Source: Gemmatimonadota bacterium
GTDB lineage: Bacteria; Gemmatimonadota; Gemmatimonadetes; Longimicrobiales; Gaopeijiaceae
Reading direction: 5' to 3'
DNA: 62,373 nucleotides
NCBI GenBank assembly: GCA_027623325.1
Contig: JAQBXY010000020.1
Coordinates: forward strand, 1-62,373
Shown: piece after piece, positions 8,649 through 16,767 of the stretch
Numbering within the stretch: position 1 is the first letter of the stretch
How the letters are laid out: every line of letters begins with the position of its first letter
Notes under the pieces: model-generated
Database searches by the model: none
Told to the model about the DNA's origin: nothing
The model's input: the letters and a program-made list of their open reading frames with translations, nothing else
Made by a program: the position numbers and the translations under genes

Positions 8649-9488
8649 TCAGCTGATCACGGTGCCGAGTCGAGACCACCGGACACGCGACAGCCAGGGC
8701 ATCGCAGCCGTCGGCGGCGGCCGCTGCGAATAATATACCAACCACGGCCGACCACGGATCTGATCGCGCGACACGAACCCCCAATAGCGGGAGTCTTCAC
8801 TGTTGTCCCGATTGTCTCCGAGGACGAAGTACCCACCGAAGGGAACCACGATCGGGCCCCAGTTGTCCCTCGTCGGGTGGTATCTCTTCGGTTGGGACGC
8901 GATGAGGTGAGTCGACTGCCACTCCATGTCTGGATGCGCGGCGTCCCCACGGGCGTCAGCGTAGCGCGCGTAAGGCTCGTACACCGGCGCTCCATTCAGG
9001 TAGAGTCGCTTGTCGCGCATTTCGAGCGTGTCTTCAGGAAGGCCGACGAGCCGCTTCACATAGTTCTTCTCGGGCTCGTGTGGAGGATGAAAGACGATCA
9101 CCTCTCCACGGGCCGGCTCTGCGAACGGAGTCAACGTGATGTTCGTCCCGGGAATCCGAGGCCCATAGACGGCCTTGTTCACGAGAAGGAAATCGCCCAC
9201 CAGCAGCGTGCCTTCCATCGACGCCGTCGGGATCTTGAACGCCTCCACGACGGTGGCGCGAACACACAGAAAGAGCACGAACGCGATCGCGATCGATTTC
9301 GCCCAATCCGCGAGACTCTCCATTAACCGGGCAGGCCGTGGCGCTTCTTCCGCCAACAGCCTCTCCACAAATCGGTCGTTTTCGCGATCCGGTTCTTGCA
9401 CTCCACCCCCGCTTCTCAGACCCGATGATCGTTCGGTCTCGAAAGAGGCCACCCCTTCAGCCTGCTCCCGAGCAGGCACTTTCGTCAA
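8649..9488 (-). CDS. lepB: Signal peptidase I
   Basis: Membrane serine protease that removes signal peptides from Sec and Tat substrates. A hydrophilic N-terminal stretch of about 55 residues precedes a single membrane segment near residues 62-80. The catalytic serine is in KIPTASMEG (Ser90) and the catalytic lysine in NYVKRLVG (Lys145). The C-terminal GDNRDNSEDSRYWG box is present. Total length is 279 residues. An internal ATG at codon 56, just before the membrane segment, is an alternative start. The active site faces the periplasm. Confidence 0.94.
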   Translation of the reverse strand: MTKVPAREQAEGVASFETERSSGLRSGGGVQEPDRENDRFVERLLAEEAPRPARLMESLADWAKSIAIAFVLFLCVRATVVEAFKIPTASMEGTLLVGDFLLVNKAVYGPRIPGTNITLTPFAEPARGEVIVFHPPHEPEKNYVKRLVGLPEDTLEMRDKRLYLNGAPVYEPYARYADARGDAAHPDMEWQSTHLIASQPKRYHPTRDNWGPIVVPFGGYFVLGDNRDNSEDSRYWGFVSRDQIRGRPWLVYYSQRPPPTAAMPWLSRVRWSRLGTVIS

Positions 9489-9748
9489 TACACGGACCCG
9501 TCGGGCGCGTTCCGGGGCCCCATCGGTTTCGGGGGGATCGCGAACTTTCGCTCCACCACACTAGCTTCACGAGCCGCCACGACTGCCGCCCTTCCGCCGT
9601 CCTTCACGATGCCCCGACTGTCGAAGCCCAGCCCTCTCGGCCTTGTCGCCCTCGTCCTTGTCGGGGGTGGCCTGATAGGGATGCTCTCCGCGAGCGGGGC
9701 CCGGCGGGCGAGGCCGGACCCGCATGCGATCCCACGGACGCGTCCTGT

Positions 9749-10369
9749 ATGAACGCCGCGGACCCGGTCGCGCTTGCGGCGAGCCCCCGCGGGCCTGGAA
9801 ACGTGCTGAACGCCGCCGATGTGTGCATCGACGTCGGCTATCTCTGCGCCGAGCTCGCGAACCAAGAGATGATCCGCCTTCAACGTTGGAGGGACTTCGA
9901 GGGGACGATCGTGGTACACGTACCGCTTCCGACACACGAGGAACCCGCCATCGCCCGTGACCTTCAACGCGCGGCCGCCCAGGGACTACAAGCTTGGAAC
10001 GGACAGCCCTTCCCTATTCTCGCCGACCTTCGTGGCGATCGCGGGCCTCACTTCGAAGTGACGTGGAGCCCAGGACTCGGTGGCTCACAGATCGGCGTCG
10101 CCCGTACGAAGTGGTCTCAAGGCGAAGGACTGACGGTCGTCGCGATCGAACTCTCGACTCGCAGCCCCTTCAATGGGCAGACCGCTTCCGCCCTTCAGGT
10201 GCGCCTCACCGCCGCGCACGAGATGGGACATGCTCTGGGACTCCTCCACAGCGACTCACCGCGAGACGTGATGTATCCCTCCAACACCGCGACATCGATG
10301 AGCGCGCAGGACTACCGGACCATCGAAGTCCTGTATCGGTTGGAGGACGGCACTCAAATCCGCCGGTAG
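9749..10369 (+). CDS. Matrixin-like zinc metalloprotease (N-terminus uncertain)
   Basis: The C-terminal half is a matrixin/metzincin catalytic domain. It has the zinc motif HEMGHALGLLHS (HExxHxxGxxH) and a downstream DVMYP that fits the Met-turn. Such enzymes are normally exported. The only in-frame ATG after the lepB overlap gives 206 residues without a signal peptide. In the neighbouring frame, an ATG at 9609 encodes a convincing signal or anchor sequence (LGLVALVLVGGGLIGML) that runs into a stop near 9750. This suggests a frameshift around 9690-9745, either natural or a sequencing error. The open frame also extends upstream into antisense lepB, which I do not believe is translated. Confidence 0.72.
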   Translation: MNAADPVALAASPRGPGNVLNAADVCIDVGYLCAELANQEMIRLQRWRDFEGTIVVHVPLPTHEEPAIARDLQRAAAQGLQAWNGQPFPILADLRGDRGPHFEVTWSPGLGGSQIGVARTKWSQGEGLTVVAIELSTRSPFNGQTASALQVRLTAAHEMGHALGLLHSDSPRDVMYPSNTATSMSAQDYRTIEVLYRLEDGTQIRR

Positions 10370-10420
10370 CCCACCGCGGCCAGCGGTCCTGAGAGGAGCG
10401 GAGTACGGTGCGCGACCTCA

Positions 10421-12400
10421 TCACGGGCGCCCCCCGAGTCCAACCCGGCCACCGAGGTACAGGCCTCGCCCGGGAGCCCAAAAGCCCAGCACTTCCTCAT
10501 AGTCGGCGTCGAGAAGATTTTCGCCCCGAAGCTGGATCGAGAGGCGTGGCCGACCATCCACACCTGCGAGAAGCCGCCACTCTCCCCCCAGAGTGAGGAG
10601 TCCAAATCTTGGGAGCACGACCGGGGTCGCGGGAAACGTCGCGAAGTCGCGGTCCGATCGTTCGCCGGTGACGGCCAGCCTCGCCCACACGTCGACCTCC
10701 CGCCACACAGCCGATGCATGAAGTGCTCCCGCATCAGCCGGTCGCCGGAGGAGCGGCTCCCCGGTCACGAAGCTGGCCCCCGGTCCATCGTCGAAACCCG
10801 AGTCCGACACGTTCGTGTCGAGCCGTGTCCACGCCAGGCCGCCGCTGAATCGCCCCGCTGTAGCCGAGATGTCCACCTCGAGCCCCCGGGAACTCGCCGA
10901 CGCGACGTTGAAGAAGTTCGGACCGCCCGGATTGGCCGGCGCGAACGTGTACTGAATGAGATCATCGAACGCCTGATCGAAGAAGGTGACGGCGGCCGTC
11001 ACACGGTCACCAATGAGCGCCTGTTCGACGCCCACCTCCCACGACAGCGTCCGCTCGGGATCAAGGTCCGGATTCCCGACCGCGAAACCCGTCGCGAAGT
11101 TCTCGAAGAAAGTCGGTTCCTTGATGGCGCGACCCACCGCCCCGCGCACAAGAGTTCCGAAGGCACCCGGCGCCCGCCATGTAGCACCGGCCTGCCAGGA
11201 CACGAATCGTCCAAAGCGTTCGTTGTCCTCGAGTCGTGCCCCTGCGTTGACCGATACTCCGGACCCACCGCCCGTCGCGTGCACGAAGTACGCCTGGTTG
11301 CCGCGTGCGCTCTCACTGCGATCGTGGAACGGACCGAAGGCGCTGAGCGACTCGGTGAAAGACCGCTGACGCTCCTCCTCGACCTCAGCCCCGACCGTCA
11401 TGACTCCGTGGTCGGACCGCACATGGGCCCGCACCTCCGCCGTCCCGCGCCGGAAGTGGTCGAGGCTCGCGAAGCCAAAGAAGCCCAACGTGTCGGCCGG
11501 TCCGTCGGGCGCATCATCCGTTCCCCCGTCCGTGCCGTTGACCCCCAATAGGACCTGCGCCGAAAAGCGATCGGACAACACGTGCGCGACAGAGAGCTGA
11601 GCGACGGTCTGGTCCGAAAAGCTGAACGAGTTGCTGTCCACCGTGGCCCCGCTCGCGTCGGTCGGATAGTGGAAAGCACGATCCGTGATCCGAAGACTGA
11701 GTCCGATATCGGTACGCTCGTCCGCCTGGAGTCGCGCTCTGCCCGAAAGGACGGTGTTGACGTGGCGATTATTGAACGCGAGCACTCCGTCCGTCGACTG
11801 CCGCGCCACCGCCAGTGAGTACCCGGCCCGATCGGTCCCGGCTACCAGGTCCGCGTTCCAATCCTGGCGTCCGAACGAGCCGCCGAGAAGTGACATCGTC
11901 ATCGACGGCCCACCCCGCCCCGTTCGTGTGATGACGTGGATGACGCCAGACACGGCGTCGGACCCGTACAACGCGCTGCTCGGGCCACGCACGATCTCGA
12001 TCCGTTCGACGTTCTCGACGCTCAGCGACGAGAAATCGAATCCACCCCCGGCTTGATTGACCTGAACACCGTCGACCAGGACGAGCGTGTAGTCACTTTC
12101 GCCACCCCTCATGAAGACTGATGTGACCGCGCCGAACGAGCCCCCGCGGACGACGTGGAGTCCCGGCACGTCCCGAAGGGCGTCGGCAAGGGACTGCACC
12201 CCGGCGCGACGGAGCCACTCGCCCGGCAAGACGGTGACGTGATTCGCAACCGCATCGGACGATCGAGGAGTCGGGCTCGCTGAAACGATGAGCCCCTTCA
12301 GGGTAAAGGCATCCTGCTGGGCAGCGACGGACTGCGTCGAGGCGCTCGCGTGGGCGAGAAACAGAGCTGCGGTGACAACAACAACGCGACGTAGGTTCAT
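10421..12400 (-). CDS. btuB: TonB-dependent outer-membrane receptor, probably for cobalamin (BtuB-like)
   Basis: Outer-membrane transporter of 659 residues. A signal peptide (VVVVTAALFLAHASAS) is followed by a plug domain with SLADALRDVPGLHV, SVFMRGGESDYTLVLVDGVQVN and ERIEIVRGPSSALYGSDAVSGVIHVITR. A 22-strand-type beta-barrel follows, with the C-terminal receptor motif LSIQLRGENLLDADYEEVLGF. The start at 12400 is chosen because it opens the signal peptide. A longer reading from 12658 would begin inside the riboswitch terminator. The upstream cobalamin riboswitch is the main reason to call it a B12 or corrinoid receptor. No BtuCDF genes lie nearby. Confidence 0.85.
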   Translation of the reverse strand: MNLRRVVVVTAALFLAHASASTQSVAAQQDAFTLKGLIVSASPTPRSSDAVANHVTVLPGEWLRRAGVQSLADALRDVPGLHVVRGGSFGAVTSVFMRGGESDYTLVLVDGVQVNQAGGGFDFSSLSVENVERIEIVRGPSSALYGSDAVSGVIHVITRTGRGGPSMTMSLLGGSFGRQDWNADLVAGTDRAGYSLAVARQSTDGVLAFNNRHVNTVLSGRARLQADERTDIGLSLRITDRAFHYPTDASGATVDSNSFSFSDQTVAQLSVAHVLSDRFSAQVLLGVNGTDGGTDDAPDGPADTLGFFGFASLDHFRRGTAEVRAHVRSDHGVMTVGAEVEEERQRSFTESLSAFGPFHDRSESARGNQAYFVHATGGGSGVSVNAGARLEDNERFGRFVSWQAGATWRAPGAFGTLVRGAVGRAIKEPTFFENFATGFAVGNPDLDPERTLSWEVGVEQALIGDRVTAAVTFFDQAFDDLIQYTFAPANPGGPNFFNVASASSRGLEVDISATAGRFSGGLAWTRLDTNVSDSGFDDGPGASFVTGEPLLRRPADAGALHASAVWREVDVWARLAVTGERSDRDFATFPATPVVLPRFGLLTLGGEWRLLAGVDGRPRLSIQLRGENLLDADYEEVLGFWAPGRGLYLGGRVGLGGRP

Positions 12401-12632
12401 GGATCGATTCCACTGGAGGGGTGCCATGCGGTTGATGCGCGGCAAGTGATGTCTCGGGGGCCACAAAGAGCGGCGGCACCGGGGAGCGCGGGGACGACGT
12501 GGCGTTGACCCGGGTCGACGCGAGGCGCACCCGATGCCGGGAACCGCGCCGAGCGGGAGAAGACCCTCCTCCCCGCCTCGTCGCGATTTCACACCGTCAT
12601 TTCCGCCGACTCGACCCGCGCGAGCTAGCGCC

Positions 12633-12670
12633 ATAAAAACATCCGTCCCTTCCTGCACGGAAAGAACGGA
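12633..12670 (-). terminator. Intrinsic terminator, expression platform of the cobalamin riboswitch
   Basis: On the minus strand TCCGTTCTTTCC pairs with GGAAGGGACGGA: 12 pairs, of which two are G-U, around the loop GTGCA. TGTTTTTA follows directly. It lies about 60 nt after the B12 box and about 230 nt before the receptor start, so it would stop leader transcription before btuB. The stretch from here to the btuB start (12401-12632) holds no gene I recognise. Confidence 0.8.
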
Positions 12671-12727
12671 CTACGTCGGAGTTACCCGACCCAGGCCGCC
12701 TCCCCACGGAGGTGTTTGGCATGGCTC

Positions 12728-12905
12728 GGGTGGGTCACGTCTCCTGGCTCGAGGCCGCTTGCTCGCCTTCCCGGGGATTTCTCCCCAGTGGCATTTCCGA
12801 GCAACCGTTTCCGCCCGCTATCCGGACGAACCTCTTACAGTGGCGGGGCCGCGCCGGTCTCTCACCGGCTTCCGTAACGACCCACCCGCCTTATCTATTG
12901 CGCAA
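12728..12905 (-). ncRNA. Cobalamin (B12) riboswitch
   Basis: Read on the minus strand, the conserved pieces occur in the expected order: GGAAGCCGGTGAGAGACCGG (P3-P4 region), GCGGCCCCGCCACTGT, then GCCACTGGG with GGGAAGGCG, and finally the B12 box AGCCAGGAGACGTG. The outer closing helix is perfect: GGGTGGGTC (12879-12887) pairs with GACCCACCC (12728-12736). An intrinsic terminator follows, so adenosylcobalamin binding is expected to shut off the TonB receptor by premature termination. The boundaries are approximate by about 20 nt on the 5' side. Confidence 0.93.
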
Positions 12906-12983
12906 CGAAGTTAGCCGCGGGACGGAGAAAGGCAACTCGCCTGCTACGGCGTAGGGCAGCTTATGCGCGGTCAGCCTGCCGCG

Positions 12984-14345
12984 TCACGCGTCTCGCACCA
13001 GCCCGTACTTTTCGATCTTCTTGTACAGGTTCGAACGGGGCATGTCGATGCGCCTCGCGGTCTCCGCCACGTTCCAGTCGTTCTCGCGCAGCTTTTGGAG
13101 GATATACGCTCGCTCCGCCACCTCCTTGAAGTCCGAGAAGTTGTCCGTCGCCAGGAGCTCCCCTCCAATTCCCGCGCTCGAGGTTCGGCCGGTGGCTAGA
13201 AGCTCGACGTCCTCGGCGCGCACGGTATCTCCGCCGGACAAGATCAACAGGCGTTCGACGGTGTTGCGCAGTTCGCGGACGTTGCCCGGCCAGGACAGCG
13301 CCTGAAGCTTGTCGACCGCTGGAGCTTCGAAGCGTCGAGGCGTGATGCCCTCGCGTTTCGCCATCAGGTCCGTGAAGTGCTGAATGAGCATCGGAATGTC
13401 ATCGCGACGCTCCCGAAGGGGCGGAACGTGAATCGGCACGACGTTGAGGCGGTAGAAGAGGTCCTCGCGGAACTCCCCCTCCTCGATGCGCCGCGCCAAA
13501 TCCTTGTTGGTCGCCGCAATCACTCGTACGTCGACTTCGATCGCCTTCGAACCACCGACCCGAGTGATTACACCCTGCTCCAACGCACGAAGGACCTTGG
13601 CCTGCGCATCCCGGGACATGTCCCCGATCTCGTCCAAGAAGAGGGTGCCGCCGTCGGCCTGCTCGAACTTTCCGGCCCGGTCCGCTACCGCTCCAGTAAA
13701 GGAGCCTTTGATGTGCCCAAAGAGCGCTGACTCGATCAGCTCAGACGGGATGGCCGCACAGTTTACTTCGACGAAAGGCTGATCCGCGCGGGACGAGAGT
13801 CGATGGATCGCCCTCGCTACAAGCTCCTTCCCCGTACCGTTTTCTCCGGTGATGAGGACCCGAGCCTCCGTAGGCGACACCTTCTCGACCCTCTCCAAGA
13901 CCTGCCGGACCGCATACGACGTTCCCACGATCTCGTATCGACTCTCGACCTGATTTCTCAGGTCGGCCATGCTTTGCGTCAGGCCCCGGAGCTCGAGCGC
14001 GCGGCTGAGCGTCACGAGAAGGCGATCGGTGTCGAGAGGTTTTTCGAGGAAGTCGTAGGCGCCCTTTCGCGTGGCCTCGACCGCAGTGTCGATCGTGCCG
14101 TGCCCCGAGATCATCACGACCAGAGCGCCCGGATCATCCTCCCGGAGCCGAGCCAGAACATCCAACCCGTCGAGCCCCGGCATCTTTACGTCCAGAAAGA
14201 TCACATCGGGCCGGAATTCGCTCGCCAGGGCGATGCCGTCATGTCCGTTCTCCGCCGCTCGTACGTCGTGCCCTTCATACTCGAACAGCTGTACGAGCGC
14301 TCCCCGAATCCCGCTCTCGTCATCTACCACCAACAATCGCGCCAT
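12984..14345 (-). CDS. NtrC-family sigma-54-dependent response regulator
   Basis: Cytosolic transcription activator of 453 residues with three domains. The receiver domain has phospho-acceptor Asp in VIFLDVKMPG (about residue 52). The AAA+ domain starts near residue 140, with Walker A GENGTGKE, the sigma-54 contact loop GSFTGA and Walker B GGTLFLDEIGDM. A Fis-type helix-turn-helix ends the protein (NVAETARRIDMPRSNLYKKIEKYGL). The domain layout matches NtrX/NtrC, whose partner is usually an NtrY kinase. A very large NtrY-like kinase lies 9.3 kb away in the same orientation. The gene abuts the upstream anchored-protein gene directly. Confidence 0.93.
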   Translation of the reverse strand: MARLLVVDDESGIRGALVQLFEYEGHDVRAAENGHDGIALASEFRPDVIFLDVKMPGLDGLDVLARLREDDPGALVVMISGHGTIDTAVEATRKGAYDFLEKPLDTDRLLVTLSRALELRGLTQSMADLRNQVESRYEIVGTSYAVRQVLERVEKVSPTEARVLITGENGTGKELVARAIHRLSSRADQPFVEVNCAAIPSELIESALFGHIKGSFTGAVADRAGKFEQADGGTLFLDEIGDMSRDAQAKVLRALEQGVITRVGGSKAIEVDVRVIAATNKDLARRIEEGEFREDLFYRLNVVPIHVPPLRERRDDIPMLIQHFTDLMAKREGITPRRFEAPAVDKLQALSWPGNVRELRNTVERLLILSGGDTVRAEDVELLATGRTSSAGIGGELLATDNFSDFKEVAERAYILQKLRENDWNVAETARRIDMPRSNLYKKIEKYGLVRDA

Positions 14346-15071
14346 CTACTTTCCTCCACTCCCGTCGACGGCCCTGTCCCGGGCCACGTCGAACCGTTCG
14401 AGTACCAACCGATCACCCCACACCGCGATCGTTTCGACCCCGTGCCGCCACGGAAGGCGCAATGAGGCAAGCACGTCGCTGCCCTCATCATCATCCCCGC
14501 CACGAACGACTGCCCCCGCTGGCGCCAAAGAGGCGACGATCGACTCGACCACCGCGGGCGGAAGCGGTACGCGACCCGCCGTCAGGTGGGTGATCAAGAG
14601 CACCACATCCTGGCCGCCCCCTCCTTCCAGGCGTCCCCGGACCTCGACCTCCAGAGTATCCGGAAGCACGCCGCTTACGCTTGCAACGATGCCGGAGCCG
14701 GCGACCTCCACCGTCGCGACGCGGGCTCTCACCCGCACACCACCCTCCAGAAGTTCTATGGTCGGCTCGGTCACCCCCCTGGGGATGAGCGCCGGCAAAG
14801 CGAAGCGCAACACCGAGGACAGATCCGATCCTTCGAGAACGAGCTGCTCGCCACCGTTCCCGGTCTGAAACAGCTGAAAGAGGGTGACGACCCGGTCCGC
14901 GACCTGCGAGCTGACGAGGCTTCCGTCGGACGAGGGCACGACCGGCGGGAGGGCCCCGAACTTCGCAGATTCGCCTTCCTCACTGCCGTTCGGCCACGCA
15001 AGAGCCAGCGCGAGTACACCCAGAGCCAGCCCCGGTGCGGCTAGAGTCCGGACCGCCGACGCTGCGGTCAC
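14346..15071 (-). CDS. Uncharacterised protein with N-terminal membrane anchor
   Basis: I do not recognise a family. The 241-residue protein begins with a hydrophobic segment (LAAPGLALGVLALALAW) that is a signal anchor or uncleaved signal. The remainder is a soluble, beta-rich region with repeated valine-rich strands (GVRVRARVATVEVAG, TLEVEVRGRLEG), loosely like periplasmic lipid-binding or LmeA/DUF2993-type proteins. That resemblance is weak. The GTG start overlaps the thpR stop as GTGA and the stop abuts ntrC, so it is co-transcribed between them. Confidence 0.7.
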   Translation of the reverse strand: MTAASAVRTLAAPGLALGVLALALAWPNGSEEGESAKFGALPPVVPSSDGSLVSSQVADRVVTLFQLFQTGNGGEQLVLEGSDLSSVLRFALPALIPRGVTEPTIELLEGGVRVRARVATVEVAGSGIVASVSGVLPDTLEVEVRGRLEGGGGQDVVLLITHLTAGRVPLPPAVVESIVASLAPAGAVVRGGDDDEGSDVLASLRLPWRHGVETIAVWGDRLVLERFDVARDRAVDGSGGK

Positions 15072-15631
15072 GTCGACGCCAACTTGGCGGTCGAGAGCAC
15101 GGTATAGTGAGCACCGTCCCGCGACACATGGCTGCGCATGAGATCGAGCGTGTGGACTTTGAGTTCGTCCTCGAAATCGAGTTCAGCCATGATCGTATCG
15201 AGTCCTCGAAAGGCCCCGGCGCCCCCGGCCTCGTCTGCCCGCCCCAGCGTGACATGGGGGTGGAAGGCGCGCGTTTCGGCGCCGAACCCGATGTCTCCCA
15301 GAGCCCACTCCAAGTCTTGCTTCAGGCAGCGGAGTTCCGCGTTCGCCCCTACCCCTAGCCAAATGACACTAGGTCGACGAATCGTCGGAAATGCCCCGAA
15401 CCCCGACAACCCCGTCGAGAATGCCGTAGTCTCAGCCGCCACGCGGCCAATCGCCTGCTCGACGGCCTCGACCTTCTCGCGCCGAACATCTCCGAGGGTT
15501 TTCAACGCGATGTGAAAATGGTCGGGGTCGATCCACCGGACAGGCAGCTCGGCATCCCTCATCACCCGCGCGGCCCGCTGGATGCGGGTCCGAAGCGTCT
15601 TGGGAAGGCTGATGCCGATGAAAAGGCGCAT
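15068..15631 (-). CDS. thpR: RNA 2',3'-cyclic phosphodiesterase (2'-5' RNA ligase family)
   Basis: Two-histidine phosphoesterase of the ThpR/LigT family, 187 residues. The protein starts MRLFIGISLP as is typical. The second catalytic motif is canonical (HPHVTLGRA). The first reads HFHIALKTLG, so the usual threonine of H-x-T is alanine. Family members hydrolyse 2',3'-cyclic phosphates on RNA ends and can join tRNA halves in vitro; the cellular role is poorly known. It is the first gene of the thpR-unknown-ntrC cluster. Confidence 0.88.
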   Translation of the reverse strand: MRLFIGISLPKTLRTRIQRAARVMRDAELPVRWIDPDHFHIALKTLGDVRREKVEAVEQAIGRVAAETTAFSTGLSGFGAFPTIRRPSVIWLGVGANAELRCLKQDLEWALGDIGFGAETRAFHPHVTLGRADEAGGAGAFRGLDTIMAELDFEDELKVHTLDLMRSHVSRDGAHYTVLSTAKLAST

Positions 15632-15743
15632 GGACGCGGCTGGGGGGTGGATGGTTCGGATGAGCCGGCGGTTTGCCCCGCGCCAACTTACCCGATCGGC
15701 GGGTCGAGACGCTACACCTCCGGGCTGGCAGCCCTCGTAGTTC

Positions 15744-16724
15744 TCAGTCTACCTCGACCGGAAGCCCCACAGGTCGAACGACTCCGCGCGGACCACCGGG
15801 CTCCAATGTGATTACGACGACGGAGCCCAGAATGATGATGGCCGCAAGGATCGACCTGAAGGTCAGAGGCTCGTCGGCCAACCCCCAGCCGAGCAACATC
15901 GCGACGAGCGGGTTCACATAAGCGTACGTCCCCACGCGCGCCGGAGTCGTAACGGTGAGCAACCAGATGTACGCGACGTATCCGATCAGTGCCCCCGCCA
16001 CGATCAGATAGACGAGCGCCGCGATCGACCTCCCGGAAACCCCAGCGATGTCGAAGTCGGCGGGTTCTCCCATGGCGAGCGACATGCATCCGAGGACCAC
16101 TCCGCCACAGAGCATTTGCATCCCCACGAGCACCCGCGGAGGTGGTGGATTCCGGGCGTGCCTGGTGTAGAGCGAACCGGACGCCCACGCCAGGGCACCG
16201 AAGAGGACGACCACAACACCGACCAACTCCTGGCGTCCACCTGCGCCAACGCCCGGCGAGCCCGCGAGCACCCCCACACCAACAAAGCCGATCACCAGGC
16301 CGGCACTTGTGCGGAGCGTGGGTCTCACCTTCGACCCGAAAAGCGTGTCGAGGATGACCAGCCAAAGCGGCACGGAGGCGACGAGCAAGGCCGTCAGCCC
16401 CGAAGGCACCCACTGTTCAGCCAGGACCACCGCCCCATTGCCCCCGGCGAGCAGGAGAGTTCCCGCAACTGCGGCATCCCGCCATTGGCGGCCCGTCGGT
16501 CGAGGAGCCCCTCGCGATAGCGCCCAGACGAACAAGAGACTGCCAGCGATGAGGAACCGGACGGACGCCATCCCGAGGGGTGGCATCGTCTCGATGGCCC
16601 ACAGGATCGCGAGATAGGTCGAGCCCCAGATGAGATAGACCGCGGCGAAGGCGAGAACGACCTTGAAGAGTCGGGGCTCCGGGGAACCCGAGCCGCTCGC
16701 AGACTGCGAGGAAGTCTGTTGCAT
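15744..16724 (-). CDS. EamA-family (drug/metabolite) transporter
   Basis: Inner-membrane exporter of 326 residues with two EamA repeats and about ten membrane segments. Typical family motifs are VYLIWGSTYLAILWAIETMPP in the first helix and the second-repeat ending YVNPLVAMLLGWGLADEPLTFRSILAAIIILGSV. Members of this RhaT/YedA-like group export amino acids or other small metabolites, but the substrate cannot be read from the sequence. It stands alone between thpR and the ComM-like gene. Confidence 0.88.
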   Translation of the reverse strand: MQQTSSQSASGSGSPEPRLFKVVLAFAAVYLIWGSTYLAILWAIETMPPLGMASVRFLIAGSLLFVWALSRGAPRPTGRQWRDAAVAGTLLLAGGNGAVVLAEQWVPSGLTALLVASVPLWLVILDTLFGSKVRPTLRTSAGLVIGFVGVGVLAGSPGVGAGGRQELVGVVVVLFGALAWASGSLYTRHARNPPPPRVLVGMQMLCGGVVLGCMSLAMGEPADFDIAGVSGRSIAALVYLIVAGALIGYVAYIWLLTVTTPARVGTYAYVNPLVAMLLGWGLADEPLTFRSILAAIIILGSVVVITLEPGGPRGVVRPVGLPVEVD

Positions 16725-16767
16725 GCGGCAAAGCTCTTCACGATCTCCATCGCGTTCAATCCTGGGG

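Noticed and set aside
10718-11551. Plus-strand open frame opposite the TonB receptor
   Set aside because: Antisense shadow of a well-supported receptor; no motif.
12401-12658. N-terminal extension of the TonB receptor
   Set aside because: It would begin inside the riboswitch terminator hairpin and place 86 non-conserved residues before the signal peptide.
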